Assembly (NCBI GenBank): GCA_041674345.1
Contig: JBAYVY010000195.1
Coordinates: 1 to 7,060 of the forward strand
Reading direction: 5' to 3'
From: JBAYVY01 sp041674345
Lineage (GTDB): Bacteria > Planctomycetota > Phycisphaerae > Phycisphaerales > Zrk34
DNA length: 7,060 nucleotides
Below, one piece after another: positions 1 to 5,695 of the stretch (position 1 is its first letter; each line of letters begins with the position of its first letter). The translations under genes were made by a program, and so were the position numbers. The notes under the pieces are model-generated. The model worked only from the letters and a program-made list of their open reading frames with translations. It was not told the DNA's origin and did not search any database.

Positions 1-3000
1 CAGCAGGCCGAACTGCTCATCGTCACCGGCGTCGCCGCGACGCGCGACGCCGCCGAATCCCTCATCGCCAAGTACGCCGACCGACGCCTCGGCGAACGCG
101 CCTACGAAACCGCATGGACCCACAATCAGGCCATCCTCCAGCAAATCGGTGCCTCCGCCTCCGACGCCCTGCTCTTCAATCAGCTCGCCGCCGCGCTGGT
201 TTATCCCGACGCCACTTTCCGCGCCGCCGCCTCGGTCATCGCCCGCAACCGCCAAAGCCAGGCCGGTCTCTGGGCGCAGTCCATCAGCGGCGATCTGCCC
301 GTCATCCTTCTCACCCTCCGCGGCGACAGCGGCATGGAACTGCTGACCCAAACCGTTCAAGCCCACATCTGGTGGCGCATCAAGGGCCTTCGCGCCGATC
401 TGGTTGTCCTCGTCGATGACCGTTCCGAACACCGCCAACAATTCATCGACCGCATCCTCGGCCATCTCGCGTCCACCGCCGAAGCAACCTACATCGACAA
501 GCCCGCCGGCGTCTTCGTCCGCGGCATCGACCGCATTTCCGAAAACGAACACGCACTCCTCCAGGCCGTCACCTTGCTCACCCTCAGCGATCGCGCCGGC
601 AACCTCGCCGACCAGGCCGACCGCACCCCGCGCATACGCGCCGTCGTCCCCCCCCTCAGCCCCACCGACACCCCCGCCGACGATGCGCCCGGCGATCTGC
701 CCGCACGCGATCTGCTCTTCTTCAACGGCACCGGCGGCTTCACCCACGACGGCAAAGAATATGTCATCCGCCTCCAGCCCGGCCAATCCACCCCCGCGCC
801 CTGGGCCAACGTCATCGCCAACGCCAACTTCGGCACCATCGTCTCCGACGCCGGCTCCGCCTACTCATGGGCCGAAAACGCCCACGAATTCCGCCTCTCC
901 ACCTGGCACAACGACCCCCTGACCGACGCCACCGGCGAAGCGTTCTACATCCGCGATGAACAGTCCGGCCGATTCTGGTCCCCCTCCCCCCTGCCCGCAC
1001 GCGGCCAAGGCCCCTACCTCTGCCGACACGGCCTGGGTTACACCATCCACGAACACGACGAAGCCGGCATCTTCTCCCAAGCCACCACCTACGTCGCCAC
1101 CGACGCGCCGATCAAATTCGTCGCCGTCAAACTCCGCAATCACAGCGGTCGCCCGCGCCGCCTCTCCGTCACCGGCTACGTCGAATGGGTGCTCGGCGAA
1201 CAGCGCGAAAAAACCGCCATGCACATCGTCACCCGCCTCGACCCCCGCACCGGTGCCATCCTCGCCTCCAACGCCTACCATCTCGAATTCGACGGTCGCG
1301 TCGCCTTCGCCCACTGTCACTCCGCTTCCGGGGGCGGCGAACGCACCTTCACCGCCGATCGCACCGAGTTCATCGGACGCAACGGCTGCCTCGCGGATCC
1401 GCGCGCCATGCGCCGCCGGCATTTGTCCAACCGCGTCGGGGCCGCGCTCGATCCCTGTGCCGCGATGCAATCGGTCGTCGAAATCCCCGACGGCGAAGAA
1501 CGCCAGATCGTCTTCATGCTCGGCGCGGGCCGCTCCGAAACCGAAGCCCTCGAATTGCTCCAACGATTCCGCGGCTCCGACGCCGCCCGCCAATCCCTCG
1601 AAGCCGTGTGGCATCAATGGAACCGTCTGCTCGGCGCGGTGTACGTCGAAACGCCCGATCCCGCGCTCAATGTCATGCTCAACTACTGGGCGATGTACCA
1701 AGCCATCGCCTGCCGTCTGTGGGGCCGCAGCGGTTACTACCAGTCCGGCGGAGCGTTCGGCTTCCGCGACCAGTTGCAGGATGCCATGTCCATGCTGCAC
1801 AACGCGCCCTGGCTTTTGCGTGAACAACTCGTGCGTTGCGCCAGCCGGCAATTCCGCGAGGGCGATGTGCAACACTGGTGGCACACGCCGTTCGGACGCG
1901 GCGTGCGCACGCAATTTTCCGATGATTACCTCTGGCTCCCCTACGCCGCGTGTCGCTATGTCACCGGCACCGGCGACACGGGGCTGCTCGATGAAACAAT
2001 CCCGTTCCTCGAATCCCGCCCGCTGCGCGACGATGAGGAATCCAATTACGAACTGCCCAAAGTCGCCGATGAATCCGCCCCGTTCTACGAACACTGTCTT
2101 CGCGCCATCCGTCGCGGCGTTCGCCGCCTCGGCTCACACGGTCTGCCTTTGATGGGCTGCGGCGACTGGAACGACGGCATGAACAAAGTCGGCGAACACG
2201 GTCGCGGCGAAAGCGTCTGGCTCGCGTTTTTCCTGTACGACATTCTCACACAGTTCAAACGCATCGCCGCGATGCGAGAAGATGATGTGGTCGTCGCCGA
2301 GTGCGAATCCGCCGCCGAATCGCTGCGAGCCGCCGTTGAAAAACACGGCTGGGACGGCGAATGGTATCGCCGCGCGTATTTCGACGACGGCACACCGCTG
2401 GGCACGGCGGGCAACGATGAATGTCAGATCGACTCGCTGTCGCAAAGCTGGGCCGTCATCAGCGGTGCCGCGCCGGAAGAACATGCCGCGCAGTCGATGC
2501 AATCGCTCGACAAGCGACTGGTGCGCGATGATCTGAAGTTGATTCAGTTGCTCGATCCGCCATTTGATAAAACACCGATGAACCCCGGCTACATCAAGGG
2601 CTACATTCCGGGGGTGCGGGAGAACGGCGGGCAATACACACATGCCGCGGTGTGGGCCGCGATCGCGTTCGCCATGCGGGGCGATGCCGATCGCGCCTGG
2701 CGATGCTTCCGCCACATCACGCCCATCGCCCACACGCAAACCGCCGACGACATCGCCACGTACAAGGTCGAGCCCTATGTGATCGCCGCCGACATTTACA
2801 CCAACCCGCGACACGCCGGTCGCGGCGGATGGACTTGGTACACCGGTGCCGCCGGTTGGACCTTCCGGCTCATGTTCGAGACGCTGCTGGGCGTGCGGCT
2901 GGAAATCGACAAACTCACCTTCGCCCCGCTGCTGCCGGCTGACTGGAAAGAGTATCGCATCCACTACCGCTTCCGCGAAACGATGTACCACATCACGTTC

Positions 3001-3135
3001 AAAATCACTTCCGGGGGCGGCCCCGGCCCCCGGAAGGTGCGTCGGATCACCGTCGATGGGCAGCCGCAAAGCGACCTGGCCGTCCATCTGACCGACGACC
3101 GCCGCGACCACGAAGTTGAAGTCGAACTGGGCTGA
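1..3135 (+). CDS. ndvB: Cyclic beta-1,2-glucan synthase family protein, C-terminal part with GH94 domain (5' end outside window)
   Basis: The frame is open from base 1 to the TGA at 3133-3135, giving 1044 residues; the start and the expected N-terminal membrane/GT84 glycosyltransferase part lie left of the window. Residues 81-100 (ARNR...GLW...ISGDLP) are a hallmark of the region after the glycosyltransferase part in NdvB/ChvB/Cgs proteins. Residues about 236-500 form the GH94 beta-sandwich (LLFFNGTGGF, then NFGTIVSDAGSAYSWAENAHEFRLSTW in segments at 276-302). The (alpha/alpha)6 catalytic part follows: HWWHTPFGRGVRTQFSDD (625-642), GDWNDG (721-726, the motif holding the general-acid Asp of GH94), GYIPGVRENGGQYTH (867-881) and WYTGAAGW (946-953), which supply phosphate and sugar contacts in characterised GH94 phosphorylases. 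In Brucella Cgs this C-terminal module phosphorolyses linear beta-1,2-glucan and so sets ring size; the same role here is inferred. No motif is broken. Alternative: a related glucan phosphorylase with another linkage. A strong 11-bp hairpin lies inside the frame at 3008-3036. Confidence 0.9.
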   Translation, partial: QQAELLIVTGVAATRDAAESLIAKYADRRLGERAYETAWTHNQAILQQIGASASDALLFNQLAAALVYPDATFRAAASVIARNRQSQAGLWAQSISGDLPVILLTLRGDSGMELLTQTVQAHIWWRIKGLRADLVVLVDDRSEHRQQFIDRILGHLASTAEATYIDKPAGVFVRGIDRISENEHALLQAVTLLTLSDRAGNLADQADRTPRIRAVVPPLSPTDTPADDAPGDLPARDLLFFNGTGGFTHDGKEYVIRLQPGQSTPAPWANVIANANFGTIVSDAGSAYSWAENAHEFRLSTWHNDPLTDATGEAFYIRDEQSGRFWSPSPLPARGQGPYLCRHGLGYTIHEHDEAGIFSQATTYVATDAPIKFVAVKLRNHSGRPRRLSVTGYVEWVLGEQREKTAMHIVTRLDPRTGAILASNAYHLEFDGRVAFAHCHSASGGGERTFTADRTEFIGRNGCLADPRAMRRRHLSNRVGAALDPCAAMQSVVEIPDGEERQIVFMLGAGRSETEALELLQRFRGSDAARQSLEAVWHQWNRLLGAVYVETPDPALNVMLNYWAMYQAIACRLWGRSGYYQSGGAFGFRDQLQDAMSMLHNAPWLLREQLVRCASRQFREGDVQHWWHTPFGRGVRTQFSDDYLWLPYAACRYVTGTGDTGLLDETIPFLESRPLRDDEESNYELPKVADESAPFYEHCLRAIRRGVRRLGSHGLPLMGCGDWNDGMNKVGEHGRGESVWLAFFLYDILTQFKRIAAMREDDVVVAECESAAESLRAAVEKHGWDGEWYRRAYFDDGTPLGTAGNDECQIDSLSQSWAVISGAAPEEHAAQSMQSLDKRLVRDDLKLIQLLDPPFDKTPMNPGYIKGYIPGVRENGGQYTHAAVWAAIAFAMRGDADRAWRCFRHITPIAHTQTADDIATYKVEPYVIAADIYTNPRHAGRGGWTWYTGAAGWTFRLMFETLLGVRLEIDKLTFAPLLPADWKEYRIHYRFRETMYHITFKITSGGGPGPRKVRRITVDGQPQSDLAVHLTDDRRDHEVEVELG
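3008..3036. repeat. GC-rich hairpin inside the 3' end of the glucan synthase gene
   Basis: The arms cttccgggggc (3008-3018) and gcccccggaag (3026-3036) are perfect reverse complements around a 7-base loop. They encode a Gly/Pro-rich loop (SGGGPGPRK) between two predicted beta-strands near the C-terminus. The same 11-mer also occurs at 1325-1335 (same orientation as the left arm) and 4587-4597 (orientation of the right arm). It may be a small palindromic repeat tolerated in a surface loop; function unknown. Confidence 0.6.
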
Positions 3136-3151
3136 CCCGGCGAACTGTTCC

Positions 3152-3172
3152 CCCTCTCCCTCCGGGAGAGGG
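3152..3172. repeat. Short palindromic intergenic repeat (gggagaggg type), possible terminator
   Basis: The arms ccctctccc (3152-3160) and gggagaggg (3164-3172) pair perfectly around a 3-base loop, 16 bases after the glucan synthase stop. The flank to 3185 (ggccggggtgagggg) completes a dispersed repeat style I know from many GC-rich bacterial genomes. There is no T-run after the stem, so intrinsic termination is uncertain, although the hairpin is well placed to stop or stabilise the upstream mRNA. Confidence 0.6.
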
Positions 3173-3230
3173 CCGGGGTGAGGGGACGCGGGAACGCGGC
3201 AAGCGATACAAAAACCCCAACAGATTTCGA

Positions 3231-3259
3231 TTGACTCGCAGCATCGACACGGTGATACT
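3231..3259 (+). promoter_or_regulatory. Putative sigma70-type promoter for the small gene at 3283
   Basis: TTGACT (3231-3236, five of six bases of the -35 consensus) and GATACT (3254-3259, four of six of the -10 consensus) are separated by exactly 17 bases. Transcription would begin near 3266, 17 bases before the ATG at 3283 and 47 before the TTG at 3313. This is one of the two best promoter-like matches I found in the window and suggests that the orphan genes are expressed apart from the glucan synthase. Confidence 0.5.
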
Positions 3260-3282
3260 CCAACCATCGGATACCCGCCCGC

Positions 3283-3637
3283 ATGGGTGCATTGCAAAAC
3301 AGGAGTGGCAAATTGCAGAACGCTTCCCAATTTCCATTTATTCATTTCCTGATGAACCGGGAATATTGCGACGAAGACGGCCTGTGGAATCCGCGCGAAT
3401 CAGATCCGCCTTTGGAAGACGCTTTTCAAATCAACGTATTCGGTTCGCGTGAGCATTACCTGAAATTGGCCGACATGCTACGTGCATTCGCCGAACGAGA
3501 CACTGGCGACGACGGCGATTATCATGAACATTTCGACCGCATCACATCCGTCGATGGGAATGCGAATCAATCTGATTCTACGAAAAGATGATGTCGGTAA
3601 CAGCATCTTCTCCAATTATTTTCCGGTGAAAGAGTGA
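3283..3637 (+). pseudogene. Small protein of unknown function, probably frameshifted near its 3' end
   Basis: Frame 1 runs from the ATG at 3283 to a TGA at 3589-3591 (102 residues). A better-supported start may be TTG at 3313, in the same frame, with AGGAG at 3301-3305 seven bases upstream; ATG 3352 is a third option. The middle (MNREYCDEDGLWNP, then FQINVFGSREHYLKLADML and DYHEHFDRITSVDGN) reads like a compact globular protein. After about base 3560 the frame-1 tail becomes low-complexity (ANQSDSTKR), while frame 2 reads RINLILRKDDVGNSIFSNYF and ends PVKE at TGA 3635-3637. That looks like the natural C-terminal strand and tail, so I infer one extra base (or two lost) around 3560-3575. Acidic, no signal peptide or membrane segment. 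Function not recognised. Codons are less GC-rich than in the glucan synthase. It could also be an intact 102-residue protein, a sequencing error, or a recoding site. Confidence 0.55.
3301..3315 (+). promoter_or_regulatory. Shine-Dalgarno and alternative TTG start
   Basis: AGGAG at 3301-3305 is followed after seven bases by TTG at 3313-3315, in frame with the ORF that opens at ATG 3283. ATG 3283 has no comparable purine-rich site in front of it. This favours a start at 3313, giving a protein 10 residues shorter. Confidence 0.4.
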
Positions 3638-3642
3638 AACGA

Positions 3643-3697
3643 TTTATACCATTCGCGTCCAATAGTTGAATCAACTATTGGACGCGAATGGTATAAA
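3643..3697. repeat. Perfect 27-bp inverted repeat with a 1-base centre
   Basis: The left arm is 3643-3669, beginning TTTATACCATTCGCG; the right arm is 3671-3697, ending CGCGAATGGTATAAA. They are exact reverse complements over all 27 bases, with a single A (3670) between them; pairing stops at both outer edges. It lies between the two orphan genes, 5 bases after the inferred frameshifted stop (3637) and 3 bases before the ATG at 3701. As RNA it would form a very long stem; as DNA a cruciform is possible. There is no T-run on either side. It could be a terminator or processing stem, a protein-binding palindrome, a recombination scar, or the residue of a small mobile element. Confidence 0.9.
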
Positions 3698-3700
3698 GAC

Positions 3701-4261
3701 ATGATTTGCATTCCCACTATTGTTGACGACGACCCGCGATTCCTCGAAACGGTCAACCACATCGCCGCGAAGTGCGTCCAGGCCTCGCTTCCAGCCGACC
3801 TATTCGTCATACGGATCGACCACTGGTTTAGCGACAAGTGGTTCGCCTTTTCAGGTAAGACATTGGGCGTAGCGGGTGTTCACACACTCGCCGGTTTGAC
3901 AATTCCGCCGTTCATTCCGAACCGCGTGATTTCGCAGAATGTCTTTTCTTTCGATGCCGAGCTTGCCGAGTACCATCCATGCGAGGCCAGACCGTTACAC
4001 GTCGCCCAACCCAGCGGCGAAAACCTGAAGCGATATCTCCGCCGAGTTTCGCAATCCGGCACCTTCATCTGGTTTTCCGGCGATTCCGCGAAATCGGAAC
4101 ACGCCTGCCTCATGGTGTATCACACCAAGGAACAAATCCAACACGGCTGGTACGCCTCGTTTCAATGCGACAAGGATTGGCGATTACACAAAGTCCTCGG
4201 CCTGTCCCGAACCGAGTTACGGAACATGATGGCACCCATGCCGGACCAGAGCGCCGCCTGA
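3701..4261 (+). CDS. Protein of unknown function, 186 residues
   Basis: The frame runs from ATG 3701 to TGA 4259-4261. I do not recognise the family. The sequence looks like a real soluble protein: ICIPTIVDDDPRFLETVNHIAAKC near the N-terminus, a strand pair around FVIRIDHWFSDKWFAFSGKT, a Pro-rich LTIPPFIPNRV segment, then FIWFSGDSAKSE and an aromatic HGWYASFQCDKDWRL stretch toward the C-terminus. There is no signal peptide or membrane helix. Codon use is more mixed than in the flanking genes. No clear Shine-Dalgarno precedes the ATG, which follows the 27-bp palindrome directly. The same frame is open back to 3638 through the palindrome (reading ...TIGREWYKDM) but has no ATG, GTG or TTG, so an original N-terminus may have been lost. 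It follows the other orphan gene and may share its promoter. Role unknown. Confidence 0.7.
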   Translation: MICIPTIVDDDPRFLETVNHIAAKCVQASLPADLFVIRIDHWFSDKWFAFSGKTLGVAGVHTLAGLTIPPFIPNRVISQNVFSFDAELAEYHPCEARPLHVAQPSGENLKRYLRRVSQSGTFIWFSGDSAKSEHACLMVYHTKEQIQHGWYASFQCDKDWRLHKVLGLSRTELRNMMAPMPDQSAA

Positions 4262-4287
4262 CAAACAAACATCGCCCCGAAGTGAAA

Positions 4288-4361
4288 CGTGCCCGGGAGG
4301 ACTCGAACCTCCGACCTGCCGCTTAGAAGGCGGCTGCTCTATCCACCTGAGCTACGGGCAC
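4288..4361 (-). tRNA. tRNA-Arg (anticodon UCU)
   Basis: Read on the - strand this 74-base gene folds into a full cloverleaf: acceptor GTGCCCG/CGGGCAC, D-stem GCTC/GAGC, anticodon stem GCCGC/GCGGC with loop CTTCTAA, a 5-base variable loop AGGTC, T-stem GGAGG/CCTCC with loop TTCGAGT, and discriminator G. The anticodon TCT (complement of + strand 4325-4327) makes it the arginine tRNA for AGA codons (possibly AGG by wobble). The 3' CCA is not encoded, so it must be added after transcription. Its 3' end lies 27 bases from the stop of the convergent orphan gene; tRNA 3' ends are common integration sites for mobile elements. Confidence 0.97.
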
Positions 4362-4371
4362 ACTGCCGATC

Positions 4372-4400
4372 AACGTACCGCCCGCACCCATGTCGGTCAA
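4372..4400 (-). promoter_or_regulatory. Putative promoter of tRNA-Arg
   Basis: On the - strand TTGACC (complement of 4395-4400; five of six -35 bases) is followed by a 17-base spacer and TACGTT (complement of 4372-4377; a weak -10). The -10 ends 10 bases before the mature tRNA 5' end, which suits a very short leader removed by RNase P. The good -35 and ideal spacing support it; the -10 is poor. Confidence 0.5.
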
Positions 4401-4460
4401 TGACTTCACTGTCCTGACGCACACCCCCGAGGGGCCGCCCAATTTTTCGGGGGAGGCAGT

Positions 4461-4580
4461 AAATGACGAATGACGAAACTCGAATGACGAATCAAGTTCC
4501 AAATTCTAATGTTCAAACGGGTCGGCGCGTTCATCGGTTTGGAATTTGACATTTGGGATTTCATTCGTCATTCGTCATTT
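4461..4580. repeat. Inverted repeat with 17-bp perfect arms built from 'aatgacga' units
   Basis: aaatgacgaatgacgaa (4461-4477) is the exact reverse complement of ttcgtcattcgtcattt (4564-4580). The left side carries a third copy of the unit (cgaatgacgaa, 4481-4491). The 86 bases between the arms are more AT-rich and contain loosely mirrored ttccaaatt / ggaattt stretches. There is no coding frame of note inside. It resembles a MITE-like or dispersed palindromic repeat; no target-site duplication is evident. Confidence 0.7.
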
Positions 4581-4671
4581 CCTGTCGCCCCCGGAAGTTT
4601 GGGCAACCCCGGCGCACGCCCCCCGATGGCGAGGACTGGATCTTTGCGGCGAGGGATATTACGCTTGCGGG

Positions 4672-5547
4672 ATGAACGAGAACATGCAAATCGCGGTGAT
4701 TCTTCCGGCGGCGGGACAGTCGCGGCGATTCATTGCTTCATCGGCGGGTAACGGGCCGCGGGCGAGCAAGCTGGAATCAGACCTTGGCGGGCGGACGGTG
4801 CTGGTTCGCACCATCGAATTGTTCGCCGGCGTGAAGGGTGTTTGCCAGATCATCGTCGCGGTGGACCCGGAGCAGATCGACGATTTCAAGTTTCGGTGGG
4901 AAGACAAACTGAGTTTCATAGGGGCGCAGATCGTGGCGGGGGGAAAGATTGAACGCTGGGAAACGGTGCTTTGCGCGCTGCGGGCGGTGAAGCAGGAAGC
5001 GACGCACATCGCGGTGCATGACGCGGCCAGGCCCGTCACCGACGCGGCGATGATTCACCGGGTATTTGAAGCGGCGAAGAAATTCAACGCGGTGATACCG
5101 GGGGTGCCGGCCAGCGCGACGATGAAGCGGGCGATACTCGATGAACAGGCGTCGAAAGTGGAGGTGGACCCGCTGGACGCGATATTGGGATCGGCGGGAA
5201 AAGAGGAGATCCGGGCGTATCGTGTGACGGAGACGGTGAGCCGGGAGAATCTTTGGATGATTCAGACGCCGCAGGTGTTCGAGCGGAAGCTGATGCAGCG
5301 AGCGTACGATCAACTGGCGGCCGGCGGGATGGGCGGGGCGGGGATCACGGACGACGCGGGGCTGATCGAGCGGCTGGGCGAGCCGGTGCATATCATTGAA
5401 GGCGATGCGATGAATGTGAAGATCACGACGCGGGAGGATTTGAAGTTTGCGTCGGCGGTTTTGTATCTGCGGTCGGGGCAACAGTCGAAGGAGGCGATCG
5501 GGCCGAAGCGGAAGTTCGCTACCTGGAAGGAGATGGACGAGGATTGA
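4672..5547 (+). CDS. ispD: 2-C-methyl-D-erythritol 4-phosphate cytidylyltransferase (IspD)
   Basis: IspD transfers CMP from CTP to 2-C-methyl-D-erythritol 4-phosphate, the third step of the cytosolic MEP pathway to isoprenoids. With the start at ATG 4672 the product has 291 residues. Family motifs in order: nucleotide-binding ILPAAGQSRRF (10-20) with K33 where the family has the catalytic Lys of PKQ; VHDAARP (115-121); MKRA (151-154); QTPQVF (198-203); TDDA (226-229); and NVKITT (248-253), where K250 corresponds to the conserved C-terminal Lys. It is longer than E. coli IspD (236) because of a larger loop after the N-terminal AAG motif, about 20 extra residues between MKRA and TETVSRENLW (154-195), and a charged C-terminal tail of about 30. 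ATG 4684 is an alternative start. The frame is open back to ATG 4546 but that part is repeat sequence, so I reject it. No clear ribosome binding site precedes 4672. No ispF neighbour is present. Confidence 0.9.
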   Translation: MNENMQIAVILPAAGQSRRFIASSAGNGPRASKLESDLGGRTVLVRTIELFAGVKGVCQIIVAVDPEQIDDFKFRWEDKLSFIGAQIVAGGKIERWETVLCALRAVKQEATHIAVHDAARPVTDAAMIHRVFEAAKKFNAVIPGVPASATMKRAILDEQASKVEVDPLDAILGSAGKEEIRAYRVTETVSRENLWMIQTPQVFERKLMQRAYDQLAAGGMGGAGITDDAGLIERLGEPVHIIEGDAMNVKITTREDLKFASAVLYLRSGQQSKEAIGPKRKFATWKEMDED

Positions 5548-5550
5548 TGG

Positions 5551-5676
5551 GATTTGTGATTTTGGATTTTTGAAAAACCCGTGATCCACCACGGTCTGCC
5601 GCCTAAGAAGGCGTCATCCCGTGCTTAAGGAGAGGTTTTTCAAAGGTTTCATTTTGGATTTTTGATTTGTGATTTT
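5551..5676 (+). repeat. AT-rich direct repeats in swapped order
   Basis: Module A (attttggatttttga) occurs at 5559-5573 and 5651-5665; module B (gatttgtgatttt) occurs at 5551-5563 and 5664-5676. The left copy runs B then A, the right copy A then B, each pair sharing a few bases. They bracket the structured segment 5569-5644 and stand out as AT-rich against GC-rich genes. The right copy ends just before the ribosome binding site of the hydrolase gene. Confidence 0.8.
5569..5644. repeat. Nested inverted repeats (three-tier stem) between ispD and the hydrolase gene
   Basis: The outer arms tttgaaaaacc (5569-5579) and ggtttttcaaa (5634-5644) pair perfectly over 11 bp. Inside, cacgg (5590-5594) pairs with ccgtg (5619-5623), and an inner hairpin pairs cgcct (5600-5604) with aggcg (5609-5613) around aaga, extended by two pairs (5597-5598 with 5615-5616) beyond one mismatch. 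It may be a terminator for ispD, a small structured RNA, or a dispersed palindromic element; nothing in the sequence decides between these. Confidence 0.6.
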
Positions 5677-5679
5677 CAA

Positions 5680-5695
5680 GAGGGACGACTTTATG
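5680..5695 (+). promoter_or_regulatory. Ribosome binding site fixing the hydrolase start
   Basis: GAGGG at 5680-5684 (within aagaggga) lies 8 bases before ATG 5693. This favours ATG 5693 over the in-frame GTG at 5669, and the resulting N-terminus is a clean lipoprotein signal peptide. Confidence 0.6.

Larger units (their letters stand above)
4362..4671. other. Gene-free region between tRNA-Arg and ispD
   Basis: I find no convincing gene here. It holds the tRNA promoter (4372-4400), a weak stem of 7-bp arms cccccga (4424-4430) and tcggggg (4447-4453) around a 16-base loop, the 17-bp inverted repeat at 4461-4580, and a copy of the 11-mer gcccccggaag at 4587-4597. In front of ispD there is a possible -10 (GATATT, 4655-4660) without a convincing -35. 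Confidence 0.6.

Noticed and set aside
865..3345. Two long open frames on the - strand (865-2094 and 2134-3345, about 400 codons each) and a + strand frame at 956-2152
   Set aside because: They are shadows of the GC-rich glucan synthase gene, have biased low-complexity composition and no recognisable motifs, while the overlapping frame carries all GH94 motifs. The second also runs through the intergenic palindrome.
3692..3697. TATAAA as a -10 box for the 3701 gene
   Set aside because: It ends only three bases before the ATG and has no -35 at acceptable spacing; it is part of the palindrome arm.
4338..4346. ctatccacc as a DnaA box supporting an origin at the skew turn
   Set aside because: It lies inside the tRNA D-arm, is fully explained by the tRNA, and is imperfect; no cluster of boxes is present.
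4546..4671. N-terminal extension of IspD from ATG 4546
   Set aside because: The extra 42 residues are encoded by the inverted repeat and intergenic sequence, and the IspD fold begins at the nucleotide-binding motif a few residues after 4672.
5597..5616. Similarity of the inner hairpin (ctgccgcctaagaaggcg) to the antisense tRNA-Arg anticodon arm (ctgccgcttagaaggcgg)
   Set aside because: Match is limited to one short stem-loop, with indels; no other tRNA part is nearby, so convergence of small hairpins is more likely than a tRNA fragment.
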